Shown here one piece after another: positions 10,267-19,700 of a stretch of DNA of 45,031 nt. The notes under the pieces were generated by a model. The model made no database searches. It was not told the DNA's origin and saw nothing but the letters and a program-made list of their open reading frames with translations. The translations under genes and the position numbers were made by a program. Numbering within the stretch: the stretch's first letter is position 1; each line of letters starts with the position of its first letter. Source of the stretch: Thecamonas trahens ATCC 50062 (lineage: Eukaryota; Apusozoa; Apusomonadida; Apusomonadidae); NCBI RefSeq assembly GCF_000142905.1, contig NW_013657660.1:1-45031 (forward strand). Direction: 5' to 3'.

Positions 10267-11952
10267 TCACATGCGGAGCGTGCCTGTTGCCCAGAGCACC
10301 GACGCGATGCTGCCGACCACCCCGAGATGAAGGAGCATCCACGGCAGCCAAAGGGTCTCCAACCGCTGCGGCCCAGCTCCTCCTTCTGCATGCTCGGCAT
10401 CGAGCGCATCAAACGCTTCGAGCTCGGCGTCAATACCAGCGTCAGCGGCCGCAATGTCGTCGGCGCTCAGCCGAATCCATGTCCGGCTGTGAGTTGGCAA
10501 GACGTTGTGGTTGCCGTGCCAAAAGTTGTGCATGTCGACCTCGTTCTTGATGGCTGCCAGCCGCCCGCTTGGCCCACTCCGCCATCGAGCACCGGACTCG
10601 TCACCGTCGGTGTTGGCGTATCCTTGCGGTGCCTCCCGGTTGTATGCCACCGTTTCTGCATGCTGTGCAACGCGATGTGCCCAGGCTCGTGCAGCCCCAG
10701 AGAGCTTGTCGCTCTCGGCACTCTCCTCCCACGTCGCGATGCCGTGCATCTCCAGCCCAGCTGACCGCAGCGGCCATGCCGTCTCGCCGTCGGCGACTCG
10801 CGCCACTGCGCCACCAAGCGGCACGAGCTCGATCGACGCGGTGGCGCCAACCAAATATTGGGCTGCAGTGCTGGCCAGCTCGGCGAGACCAGTTGCAAAA
10901 GCGTCAGCGCTCGCCGTCACACAGCCTGTGTCGAGGAACGTCGACGCCGACCAACGGTAGTGCTTGCCGTGCGGGTTGCCGGCATCAAACATCGCGTTGA
11001 GCTCTCGCGGCGAGACCACCGTGTCAAGCGTCAGCTCGCCGCCGAGCTCGATCAGCGCACCAACATACCGCCCGAGACTCGCCGAGGCAAGCCCGCGAGC
11101 GGCCACGCCGTCGTCCATGCAGCCGATGGCAACGAGGACCACGCCCTGTGAGAGCACAAACGTGTATGGCACAACAGTGTCTGGCGCCGCCTCTGACGAG
11201 TGCGGGTCGACCCAGCCAGCAACAAGCCGAAGCACGCCCGCAAGCGACTCCATCGGCAGCGTAACCATGACGAGACCAGCCTTGCCCAGCTGCACCGTCG
11301 AAAATGCAAACTGGGTGACAATGCCAAAGTTGCCGCCGCCGCCTTGCAGCGCCCACAGCAGTTCGTCGCGAGGTATCTCCGGCTCGGTCTCGTCGCCGGT
11401 ATGCTCCAGCACGCCAAGGCCGACGACATCGCCACCGACGAGCACCATCTGCGCGCCCACGATAGCATCAGCGGTCAGTCCCGCGCGGCGTGCAAGCCAT
11501 CCAACACCGCCGCCCAATGCAAGACCACCCACTCCGGTGTGAGAGATGAGGCCAGCCGGAACGGTCACCCCATGCGGCTCCAACACACGATCAACATCCG
11601 CCCATGTAGCCCCGCCGCCGACAAGCACCGTGCCCGGCCCTGAACTTCCGATCTTCACATCCACCAGCTCGCGCAGATCAATACACACGCTTCCTTCGGC
11701 CACACACAGTCCGCGCACCGAGTGCCCGCCTCCGCGGACAGTCACTGCCACGCCCAGCGACCACAGCGCGCTGACCACCGCCGCCACCTCGTCTGCAGAC
11801 TGCGGCACCACCACGCACGCCGGCCTCACATCCACTGCCGCATTCCAAACTCGCCGGTAGCCATCATACTCGCTTCCATGTGCCGTCACCACCTTGCATC
11901 CCGTCTCATGTAGCTTCCGTAGCACTCTCTCCGCCAGCTCAGCCTCTGCCAT
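10267..11952 (-). CDS. FAD-linked oxidase, berberine-bridge-enzyme type, with C-terminal hydrophobic tail
   Basis: A 561-residue flavoprotein of the PCMH/BBE oxidase family. An FAD-binding PCMH domain covers about residues 40-220. RGGGHSV places the covalent FAD histidine at H77. GVGGLALGGGVGWLARRAG is the second FAD-contact motif; it has no cysteine, so the flavin should be attached only through histidine, as in many bacterial and fungal members. A BBE C-terminal motif (DMHNFWHGNHNVLP) follows. Such enzymes oxidise alcohols, sugars or amines with O2; the substrate cannot be read from sequence. After the BBE motif there is a charged linker and a roughly 24-residue hydrophobic segment (WLPWMLLHLGVVGSIASVLW) close to the end, which would make it tail-anchored. 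This is unusual for the family. ATG at 11952. It is divergent from the prenylated-protein gene across 174 bp. Confidence 0.9.
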   Translation of the reverse strand: MAEAELAERVLRKLHETGCKVVTAHGSEYDGYRRVWNAAVDVRPACVVVPQSADEVAAVVSALWSLGVAVTVRGGGHSVRGLCVAEGSVCIDLRELVDVKIGSSGPGTVLVGGGATWADVDRVLEPHGVTVPAGLISHTGVGGLALGGGVGWLARRAGLTADAIVGAQMVLVGGDVVGLGVLEHTGDETEPEIPRDELLWALQGGGGNFGIVTQFAFSTVQLGKAGLVMVTLPMESLAGVLRLVAGWVDPHSSEAAPDTVVPYTFVLSQGVVLVAIGCMDDGVAARGLASASLGRYVGALIELGGELTLDTVVSPRELNAMFDAGNPHGKHYRWSASTFLDTGCVTASADAFATGLAELASTAAQYLVGATASIELVPLGGAVARVADGETAWPLRSAGLEMHGIATWEESAESDKLSGAARAWAHRVAQHAETVAYNREAPQGYANTDGDESGARWRSGPSGRLAAIKNEVDMHNFWHGNHNVLPTHSRTWIRLSADDIAAADAGIDAELEAFDALDAEHAEGGAGPQRLETLWLPWMLLHLGVVGSIASVLWATGTLRM

Positions 11953-12036
11953 GCCGAACTCTGTCAGGTGTTGTCGGCTGGCAGGGCGCAGCGACCATGA
12001 CCCAGGAGCCGGTCCCCAAGCCCGTCACGTCCTCAC

Positions 12037-12120
12037 GCCCACACACACACACACATACACACACACTCGACCTCAAACTCAACCACACACGCACATACGC
12101 ATATACATCACATCACACTG
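12037..12120 (+). repeat. CA/TA-rich tract immediately upstream of start codon
   Basis: (CA)n with TA interruptions runs almost to the ATG at 12127. Similar tracts precede the + strand genes at 15158 and 29732. Confidence 0.7.
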
Positions 12121-12126
12121 CGCTGC

Positions 12127-14674
12127 ATGTCGGAACCAGGTACGGCCTCTCTCTCCTTCTCCTCACCGCTCGCTTTCCATACACTGCCGCTCAGACTCAC
12201 GCACAGGGCGTGGGAGAACAGACGGCGACCATGGACCGCCGCCGCTGCCGCCGCTGGCAGCCAAGGAGCAGAACCTACACTCGCGACTGGATGCTATGGA
12301 AGCAGACATGGAGCACATCCTAGCTCTTGTTGAGGGCTCGGGAAAGCTTCCTGCTTCGCCTCCTCAGTCCAAGGCTGCTGACCCGCCTACCGTCACCGCG
12401 AATGATTCCGACGACGAGTTTGCTGCTGCCTTTGGCGAGGGCTTCTCGGACGACGACAGCAGCCAGAATGGCGACCAGGATGGCGACCAGGATGGCGACC
12501 AAAGTGGGGACCAAGGTGGCGACCAAGATGGCGACCAGGATAGCGACCAGGATGGCGACCAAGGTCGGGTCCAAGGTGGCGACCAAGATGGCGACCAGGA
12601 TAGCGACCAGGATGGCGACCAAGGTCGGGTCCAAGGTGGCGACCAAGATGGCGACCAGGATAGCGACAAAGGTGGCGACCAAGATGGTGAAGACGACCTA
12701 GGCAAGGTGTACAGCGACAACGACGTCGGCAATGTAGGCAGTGAAGACGACGAAGTGATCCGCATCGACGATCACAAGCCTGACCTTCCGTCTTCTCCCC
12801 ATCCTGTGGCTGACCCTCCTATTGAGGTCGGTGGTGACGACGATGACGATCTGTTTGAAGCTGCTTTTGGTGACGACTTTGACTCTGCTGTCGAGACAGG
12901 CTCCGCCCCCAACCCAGGCACCGGCCCGTCTGCAGACGCCAACGCCGACGCCGACACCGACGCCGATGCCGAAGCTGCCGGGGCAATGTTTGCCTCCGCG
13001 TTTGAAGCGTCGGTCGTTGACACCCCGACCCGCAAGATGCAGATCTCCATCGACCGCAAGCGTAGCAGCGAAAAGATGGACTCAATCCTGGCTTCGTTCG
13101 ACGAGGCCTTTCCCTCGCCCACACCCTCTATCCACGAGACCCAGGCCTGGCCAGCATCGCCTGTTGCCGGCGCCACTGAAGCCACTGGCAACGATGACGG
13201 CTTTGGTGCCAATGACGGCTTTGGCGCCGCCTTTGATGCCGCCTTTGACGACTTTGACCTCGATACCACACCCGACGCCAAGGGCAAGAAGGGCAAGGGC
13301 AAGAGCAAGAGCAAGCTGCAAAACACCGCATCGATTGACTCGCTGTTGCAGAACCTTGACGACGATGACGCTGCACATGACGACGACGACGACGGTCTCG
13401 ACGAGACTTGGGCGCCCGAGCGCGACGGCAGCGCCTCCTCTGATGGCGGCGACGTCATCGACGACGGCGTCGACCCGCTTGCCGCCCTCCTCTCCACCAT
13501 GGAAGACGACCGCGAACTTGATGCCGCCCTTGACAAGGGCAAGGACGAGGCCGACTCCGTATCTGGTCCAGACACGCCGGCGGCGGCCCAGCCGGAGCCG
13601 ATCTCGCTCGCCAGCACGCCACGCAGCGAGAAGACGGTGGTTAAGGTTCCTGCTGCGCTCATCGACGCCTATGCTCACATGCAGGACTCGGCGCGCAAGA
13701 CCATGGCCGCCGCCAAAGACCTCTACCTCCGCGACTTGGAGCGCTACGAGAAGCTTGGTGACCAGGTTCCGGCCATCAAGCTCATCAAGCCCAAGACGTA
13801 TGCACACCGACTGGCTCTGGCGCTGCGGTCGTGCGGCAAGTCGGCCCGGTTCGTGGCCAAGACCAAGGGCGCAGCCATCTCGCTCAAGTTTCTCGAGTCG
13901 GACAAGCGCCTCGGCAAGTTCAACGAGAACAACACCAAGCTTGTCCGTGTTGTCCGCCGCATGGTCGTCAAGGCTGCCGGCGACGAAACCTACGACCACA
14001 TGTCGCCCGCCCTCGACACCCTGGCCTCGGCCGTCGACGCTTACGCCACCACTGTCTCGGCCTTTATCGCCTCGGCCGGCGGCGCAACCGTCACCCCGAT
14101 GGACGCCACCACGGAAGCCCACACCCACGCCGTGGTCGACGTCGCCAACGCCTACACCTCCGTCCTCAACTCGGCCGAGCTCGCCTGGTCGCTCGACGAG
14201 TCCCATGTTGTGCCCAAGCTCCTCTCGCTCGCCGAGGCGCACGCCGGCGCCGCTCCCGGTGCCCCTGTTCCCCGGCTCCCGCACAACGCCGACGACGTCT
14301 CGTCATCTAACTCGGCCGACGCCAACGCCGATGCCGACGCCGGTAACGACGCCGCCGACGATCAGGACCCACAGGCCCAAGCCGGAAATGACGTCCCGCT
14401 CGAGACCCTGGCCTCGCCTAACACCCGCCGCCGTCGCCGACCCAAGTCGTCCCGTCACTCCCGCCCTCTGCGCCGTGACTCGGACGCCTACTCGGCCTCC
14501 GCCTCGTGCGACGACAACCCCAAGGCCGCCGCCGATCTTTCTGATGCCTCTTCTGTCGCCTCCTCCGTCTCGGCGGGCAACGCAGCTCCCAACACCACTT
14601 CCGCCAACACCGCTGCCGCCACCACTCCTGCTAGTGGCAGCAATGGCGGTGGTGGCTGCTGCATCATCCTCTGA
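12127..14674 (+). CDS. Acidic, largely disordered protein with C-terminal CaaX box and Phe-acidic motifs
   Basis: Two-exon model. Exon 1 is 12127-12139 (ATG, MSEP plus one base), intron 12140-12206 (GTACGG...ACAG, 67 nt), exon 2 is 12207-14674. Splicing joins the only upstream ATG in frame, giving 826 residues; without it the first in-frame ATG is 12296. The N-terminal half is acidic and repetitive (GDQDGDQD from a minisatellite). It carries repeated Phe-acidic motifs such as FAAAFGEGF, LFEAAFGDDF and GFGAAFDAAFDDF, which resemble short motifs bound by clathrin-adaptor appendage domains (FxDxF, or DGF in an acidic context). A helical domain of about 150 residues lies at nt 13630-14090 and is not recognised. 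The end is GGGGCCIIL: CIIL is a CaaX box favouring geranylgeranylation, and the adjacent Cys could be palmitoylated. A membrane-attached adaptor or scaffold is plausible; no family is identified. Confidence 0.8.
12470..12690 (+). repeat. Coding minisatellite, 60-bp unit of 12-bp submotifs
   Basis: Bases 12541-12600 and 12601-12660 are identical 60-mers, flanked by partial copies. Inside, a 12-bp module of the form GATGGCGACCAG (GDQD) recurs. The repeat stays in frame, so copy-number change would only lengthen or shorten the acidic segment. Confidence 0.92.
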
Positions 14675-15000
14675 TCCTCACCTAAACTCCCGCCCAATCC
14701 CTCGCCCGCCCGCCACCGCCGGTCCGCCACCGCCGGTCTGCCCCTGCCGGTCCGCCCCCGCGCCCGCCGCAGACAAGCAGCCACCCCACCCCCCCCGCCA
14801 ACCACCTCCACCCCTGCCTCCCCCATCCGATTGATCTCAAAGCGGAATTTGTCGAACTTAAAATGGTCACTGATGGCATATATCCCCAGCCCTTTTCGTA
14901 GCGAGTATCTCGCCTAATTCCCTTTATAAATAACAACCTATTTCATACATAGTGTAGGGCGATTTACCTCATCTCATTTTTAGAATGGCTGTCTGCTCCT
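14675..15000. other. Intergenic, AT-rich edge of an assembly gap with a possible gene start
   Basis: After a C-rich 3' flank, bases 14836-15000 become clearly AT-richer than the rest of the window. They include TATAAATAA at 14935-14943 and an ATG at 14985 (MAVCS...) that runs open into the gap. This could be the promoter and first codons of a gene lost in the gap, or the edge of a repeat that failed to assemble. Too little sequence remains to decide. Confidence 0.35.
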
Positions 15001-15100
15001 NNNNNNNNNNNNNNNNNNNNNNNNNNNNNNNNNNNNNNNNNNNNNNNNNNNNNNNNNNNNNNNNNNNNNNNNNNNNNNNNNNNNNNNNNNNNNNNNNNNN
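15001..15100. other. Assembly gap (100 N)
   Basis: A run of exactly 100 N, the usual placeholder for a gap of unknown size. Flanking composition changes from AT-rich to CA-rich across it. Confidence 0.99.
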
Positions 15101-15156
15101 CCCACACCACACACACACACATACACATACACACACATACATATACACATATACAC
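15101..15156 (+). repeat. CA/TA-rich tract upstream of TMEM107
   Basis: A (CA)n/(TA)n mixed tract that begins at the gap edge and ends one base before the proposed ATG at 15158. Confidence 0.8.
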
Positions 15157-15157
15157 G

Positions 15158-15721
15158 ATGAGCATCCACGCCTCGTACGCCCCATCCCCGCCCCGTCCCT
15201 GCGGCCGTGGCAATGGCCGTCAGTTTGGCGCCACTTCCCCCCCTCCCGCCCCCCCTACCCCCCCCCCCCCCCTCCCCCTCTCGCCAACTCACCCACCCGC
15301 CGTACTATGACACAGACTCCTGGGCAAGCGGTACATGGCGACAATGTTGCACCTTGTGGCCATTCTGTGTGCGTTTTACTCGTTGCAAAACAATGTGCGG
15401 GCGGCGCTGCCGGTCAACTACAAGCAGTCCGAGTACAACAAGAAGATGGACGAGGCTATGATCTCGTGGGGTCTGGCCATGGCGTTTATTGCTGCAGAGC
15501 TGGTCCTCATGATTGCTGGCTTCTCGCTCTTCTACGCTCTCCTCGCTGTCTTTGATATCTTTGTCCACGTCGTCGGCACCATCACTGTTGTCTTCTTTAT
15601 TGCCAACGAGTGGCACGTCCACACCCTCTGGTACATCTTCATTCTCACCGTGCTCATCCCGCTGCTGGCAGAGCTCGCCGCTGTTCTCTCCATCGTCATC
15701 TTTCGTCGCCGTCCGTTCTAG
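15158..15721 (+). CDS. TMEM107: TMEM107, ciliary transition-zone membrane protein
   Basis: Two-exon model: exon 1 15158-15174 (17 nt), intron 15175-15315 (GTACGC...ACAG, with a very C-rich tract), exon 2 15316-15721; 133 residues (MSIHASLLGKRY...). Without exon 1 the first ATG is 15335, giving 128 residues. Four membrane segments are evident. The C-terminal signature W-x-x-x-T-x-WYIF ... LIPLLAEL ... FRRRPF matches the animal TMEM107 pattern (WYIF, LP..TE, FGLKKKPF), and an YNKKMD segment corresponds to the EEYDKQD region. The length agrees with the 140-residue human protein. TMEM107 recruits MKS-module proteins to the transition zone, so the organism should be flagellated. It converges on the M49-like gene with 7 bp between stops. 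Confidence 0.9.
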
Positions 15722-15728
15722 ACTTCGC

Positions 15729-17282
15729 TTAAACATCGGCCGCTGCTCCTGCCTCATACCCCGCGAGCGTGATCGAGACCGGAACGCTGCGGGCTACCGC
15801 GTTCTGGCTCAACACCGCCTCTACCTTGGCAGCCTGCGACTCATACTCGCCTGAGAGCAAGCTGATCCACTCGCTCGCCGCCGCCGCGTCGCCGGCGCTA
15901 ATCAGCCCAAGCACAAGCCCGACCCCACCAGCCAGCCGCTCGCCAAAAACGGCAGCGTCCCACGAGATCCACTTGCGCGATGCCGGCGCCCGAAGAATCT
16001 GCGCGTGCGCCACAACCACAACCTCGCTCGTTTCTTCGCCAGAGCTTGCCTTCTTGCTGTCTGGTGCCAGACCACTCACCACCGAGAGCGCCTGCACCCG
16101 GAACAGCCAGCCAAGGACGGCTGTGTGCGCCGCGGCGCTCGCTCCCGCGTCTCCGTCCGCAAGCAGCAGCCGCAGCGACCGCAGCGTGTTGATGACAAAG
16201 GTGGCGACGAGCGAGGCCCACCGGGTCCGCGGCGCATGCTGGCGTGCCACGTACAGGCCGAGCAGCAGGCCCTTCAGCTCTTCCAGCACCAGCGCCGACT
16301 CGCCGAGTGCGCCCTCGACAGACTCGAGCGAGTGCTCGTCTACAACCAGCACCGCCGGGCCGAGAGCGTACGCAACCTGCCGCGCCGCCACCAAGTACAC
16401 CAAGTCGTCGAGCTTTGGCTGCGGGAGTCCTGGCTCGGCAATCAGCGCCGCCAGCGGCGCTGCCACCCGTGCATGCACCGCCGCCGCCACATTGCCCAAA
16501 ACCAGCGCCACCGCGCCGCGCGTCGATCGCACCACGGCCTCGCATGGCAGGTTGAGCGCCAGCGGCGGCGGCGCTCTTGGATCGAGGCCGGCGAGCATGA
16601 CCACGTTGACCACACGGATGCAGACCTGCGGGAGTCGGAGCAGCGCCGCGCCAGCCTCCACGCCCGGCAGCTCGGCGTTGAGCGCTGACCAGCCGTCGAG
16701 AGCACCCACCACGATCCGAGTCGCTGCTGCATCGTACACGCCCGTGGCGCACAGCCATGCCGTCTTGCACACCCCGCCGCCCATCTCGGCCCTGGTCACG
16801 TACGGGCCGAGCGCGACAACCAGTGGTGCGCCAGCCGTCACTCCGCTCGCCATCCACTCCATCCACATCTCCTCCGAGACCCGGTAGTGGTTACTCAGCA
16901 GCGCGTCCGCACGCGCCTTGAGATACTCGCCCGCCAGACTGCCACCGCCCAGCGCCAGCTCGTGCGCCGCAGCCTTGACCGCCAGCGCCAGCGCCTCCAC
17001 CTCTTCCAGCGCAGCCTCGGGATACGGCACAGCCTCCAGCCGGCCATCGCCCGCCCTCGCCACCACCGTCACCGGCGACTCGAGCCCATGCCGCAGCCCA
17101 GCATCCGCCTCGGCCAGTGCTGCCTCCATCTCCGTCGTCTTCACCTCCATCTGCTTTTCCGCCACAGCCCGGTTCGCCGTCTCCATAACGTCCGCCACTC
17201 CCGCCAGTGCCTCTACCGTACGCCACTCGGCCTCGCTCAGTGCTCTCCGGTCTGCACGGACATGCACACACACCTCCGCCAT
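15729..17282 (-). CDS. M49-like (Nudix-associated peptidase) pseudoenzyme lacking zinc histidines
   Basis: 517 residues, ATG at 17282. The sequence follows the M49/dipeptidyl-peptidase-III-like family found next to Nudix domains in plants and bacteria. Matching segments are LKARADALLSNHYRVSEEMWM (residues 121-141), ALNLPCEAVVRSTRGAVALV (242-261, family form NLPNDExVxxxxGxKxVM) and ALGPAVLVVDEHSLESVEGA (306-325, family form GLGPHxIxxxGxxxTVRxA), followed by LEELKGLLLGLY (333-344, family form LEEAKADxxGLY). In active relatives the stretch before GLGP is a zinc-binding HExxH-type motif; here it reads ARQVAYALGP, so both histidines and the catalytic glutamate are gone. A glutamate equivalent to the third zinc ligand (E334 or E335) remains. 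The protein is therefore probably a non-catalytic relative. No Nudix domain is present. Alanine and valine content is high. Confidence 0.7.
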   Translation of the reverse strand: MAEVCVHVRADRRALSEAEWRTVEALAGVADVMETANRAVAEKQMEVKTTEMEAALAEADAGLRHGLESPVTVVARAGDGRLEAVPYPEAALEEVEALALAVKAAAHELALGGGSLAGEYLKARADALLSNHYRVSEEMWMEWMASGVTAGAPLVVALGPYVTRAEMGGGVCKTAWLCATGVYDAAATRIVVGALDGWSALNAELPGVEAGAALLRLPQVCIRVVNVVMLAGLDPRAPPPLALNLPCEAVVRSTRGAVALVLGNVAAAVHARVAAPLAALIAEPGLPQPKLDDLVYLVAARQVAYALGPAVLVVDEHSLESVEGALGESALVLEELKGLLLGLYVARQHAPRTRWASLVATFVINTLRSLRLLLADGDAGASAAAHTAVLGWLFRVQALSVVSGLAPDSKKASSGEETSEVVVVAHAQILRAPASRKWISWDAAVFGERLAGGVGLVLGLISAGDAAAASEWISLLSGEYESQAAKVEAVLSQNAVARSVPVSITLAGYEAGAAADV

Positions 17283-18045
17283 CCCGCTCCGTCCGTGTCT
17301 CTACCCTCTCTCTGAGTCACGTGCCACAGCCCGCGCCCAAGCTCGGTCCGACTGGCTCTGCCTCCGCCTCGGCCTCGTTCGGCGTGCCTGCCGCCGCTGG
17401 TCCAACCGATCGCAACGATTATTGCTTGTGGCACGTTATCGATGACACCAAGACAACACACTTTGCCCTCGCCACCATGACAGCCTCTGATTCACCAAGT
17501 GATCTGTTGATGTGGTCCATGCCGTAGCTTGGGCCATGCCGCACTCGTTGTTGTCTGGTGTGGTGTGGTCATTGTGGCCGTGTATCGTCCAACTGGACTC
17601 ATCTGAAATCAAGCCAAACTCAACCCAAGTACATGATCAACGATTCTAATCAGGTCACCCTTTACCTCTGCGGTCTCAACCTATGATCGAGCTGCCTATT
17701 CTTACCGCAACTTCCCCCCTCCCCCCCCTACACACACATCTCCTCCTAATCCAACTCCATCTACCCCCTTTGTCATCCCTTCATCCGCCGACTTGATTAT
17801 TCCCTCCCTCTCCCCACCCCCCAAACTCAGTCATCGTTCACGATCCCACGACGGCCCCCCTCTCCCCCCCTCCCCCCCCCCTCTCTCCCGATCACCACCC
17901 CCGATGAACCCCCTTCCCCCACCGATCATCACTCCACAGCCTCCTCGCTTCAGCTCAATGTACGCCACCACGAGTCAGGGACATATGCTCTCGCCGGCAC
18001 ACTCAACTCAAAGTGAGCCGACAACTGGCGAGGTCAGCAGAAGCC
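17283..18045. other. Divergent intergenic region, pyrimidine-rich
   Basis: This region separates the divergent starts of the M49-like gene (-) and SLC33A1 (+). It holds the GAGTCACGTG motif at 17314 and several runs of C and CT between 17705 and 17890. I see no coding sequence with a recognisable product. Confidence 0.6.
17314..17323 (-). promoter_or_regulatory. GAGTCACGTG motif upstream of M49-like gene
   Basis: The motif reads GAGTCACGTG on the + strand and lies 31 bp upstream of the M49-like ATG (17282, - strand). It is followed by GCCACAGCCC, partly similar to the flank of the 9622 copy. Confidence 0.5.
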
Positions 18046-19596
18046 ATGGTGAGACGGCGCAAGGTGAGCGAGGTCGAGTACCACGAGGAAGACGGCATGG
18101 GAAGGTTGGGCAAAGACAAAGATGAGGAGAAGCAGCTGGGAGGAGCAGACTCGCTGATGGAGGTGGTGGTGGGCGACGGGCGTGCTTTCTGGCTCCTTGT
18201 GCTCCTCTACGCGGCCCAAGGTGCGCCGCTGGGCATCACCATGGGCTCGCTCTCGTTTCTGCTGAAGAAGTCGTTTTCGTTCTCATCCATGGGGCTCTTC
18301 TCCATCGCCATGTATCCGTACTCGCTTAAGGTCCTCTGGGCTCCGCTGGTTGATGCCTTCTTTGTCCCGGTTTTCGGCCGCCGCAAGACATGGATCGTGC
18401 CCATGCAGACCATCTCCGGCTTGATCATGATCGCCCTCTCGTACTACACTCCGCTCATTGTCCTTGTCGACGGTCCGCATCCACACTCGGCCGATTCGCT
18501 GGCGTCGCTTCCACCGGGCGCAGCATCGATGACCACGCTTGTTGCTGTCTTCTTTGTCCTGGTCGTCGTCACCGCCACACAGGATATTGCCGTCGACGGT
18601 TGGGCGCTCACCCGCCTCGCGCCGCGCAACCGGTCGTACGCCTCGACCTGCCAGTCGATTGGGCTCAACATCGGGTTCTTTGTCTCGTTCACCGTCTTTC
18701 TCGCCCTCCACTCGCCAGAGTTCTGCAACGCGTACCTGCGCTCCTCGCTCACCGCCGATCCGCACTACGGGCTGTGGACCCTTTCGGGCTACCTGTTCTT
18801 TGTGGGCATGGCATACCTCGCCGTGACTGCGGTCCTGGTGCTCTTTGTCACCGAGGACGACGATCCCGAGGGCGCAGCCAGTGTCGGGGCCTCAGGCATG
18901 GCGGCAGCAATGGACATCTACCGGGTCTTCCTCGCCCTGGCCAAGTCGCGGAACTTCCTCCGCCTTGTCGCCGTTCTCCTCCTTGTCAAGATCGGCTTTG
19001 TGGCCGACGATGCCATCACCCCGCTCAAGCTCATGGAGGCAGGGTTCAAGACCGAGGACCTGGCTCTGGTCGCTGTCATCGCCTTTCCCTTCTCGATCGT
19101 CTTTGCCATGCTTGCCGGCCGATGGGCGTCGGGCCCGAATCCGTTCCGCCTCTTTGTGGTTGCCTGGCTCGTCCGCATTGGCTTGGTCTTTGTCGACGGT
19201 GCCGTCGTCGCCTACTATCCGCTTCTCTCCCAGCCCGACGGCTCGGCTGGCACTGCGCTCTACGTTCTGGTCGTACTCCTCTCGCTTGTCTCCTCGCTGG
19301 CGTCGTCGTTCATGTTTGTCGTCATGTGCGGCTGGTTTGCCCGCATCGCCGATCCGCGAGTTGGCGGCACCATCCTCACTGCCCTCAACACCCTCTCCAA
19401 CCTCGGCGGAACGTGGCCCAAGCCCATCGCCATGGCCGGCGTCGACATGCTCTCCATCCCGGGCTTGGTCGATGGCTACTACGTCGTCCTCTTTGGCTCT
19501 GCCCTCGCAGCCCTCGCAATCTTCTTTGCCTTTCTCCGCCCGCAGCTCTACTCGCTCTCTGCCCTCTCGCCCGACAGCTGGCGTGTCAATATGTAG
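18046..19596 (+). CDS. SLC33A1: Acetyl-CoA transporter, SLC33A1/AT-1 family
   Basis: About 516 residues from the ATG at 18046; the frame is open a little further upstream, but only with a GTG. It is a 12-helix major-facilitator-type transporter. Family-specific stretches include QGAPLGITMGSLSFLL, YPYSLKVLWAPLVDAFF, RRKTWIVPMQ, TQDIAVDGWALT and GGTILTALNTLSNLGGTWP; the human form of the second is LPFSLKLLWAPIVD. SLC33A1 moves acetyl-CoA into the ER lumen for acetylation of sialic acids and of secretory proteins on lysine. The short N-terminal tail is charged and cytosolic. STN1 follows 104 bp downstream on the same strand. Confidence 0.93.
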   Translation: MVRRRKVSEVEYHEEDGMGRLGKDKDEEKQLGGADSLMEVVVGDGRAFWLLVLLYAAQGAPLGITMGSLSFLLKKSFSFSSMGLFSIAMYPYSLKVLWAPLVDAFFVPVFGRRKTWIVPMQTISGLIMIALSYYTPLIVLVDGPHPHSADSLASLPPGAASMTTLVAVFFVLVVVTATQDIAVDGWALTRLAPRNRSYASTCQSIGLNIGFFVSFTVFLALHSPEFCNAYLRSSLTADPHYGLWTLSGYLFFVGMAYLAVTAVLVLFVTEDDDPEGAASVGASGMAAAMDIYRVFLALAKSRNFLRLVAVLLLVKIGFVADDAITPLKLMEAGFKTEDLALVAVIAFPFSIVFAMLAGRWASGPNPFRLFVVAWLVRIGLVFVDGAVVAYYPLLSQPDGSAGTALYVLVVLLSLVSSLASSFMFVVMCGWFARIADPRVGGTILTALNTLSNLGGTWPKPIAMAGVDMLSIPGLVDGYYVVLFGSALAALAIFFAFLRPQLYSLSALSPDSWRVNM

Positions 19597-19700
19597 CCCG
19601 ATCAAGCCGCGATGCCATTACACCCCTCTCTCCACACCTGCTCTCCGCCGACCTCGGTGCTCTGCCGGGCCTGACCATCACCACTCGACTTGGCCTGGCC

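Noticed and set aside
12470-12690. Repeat array considered as a possible CRISPR
   Set aside because: Units are contiguous without unique spacers, are in frame with a protein, and the sequence is eukaryotic.
12772-14284. Antisense frames of 296 and 400 codons opposite the acidic prenylated protein
   Set aside because: The sense strand has the repeat in frame, a CaaX end and a spliced start; the antisense products are Ser- or Gly/Val-rich shadows.
15301-15335. TMEM107 start at the ATG 15335 without an upstream exon
   Set aside because: Kept as a fallback only. Codons before this ATG (LLGKRY) continue the protein and are preceded by a good ACAG acceptor after a pyrimidine tract, and a phase-matching 17-nt exon with the local donor type exists.
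18390-19690. Upstream part of the long + strand frame leading into STN1
   Set aside because: It overlaps SLC33A1 in another frame and is Arg/His/Pro-rich. The STN1 homology begins only at the ATG 19701.
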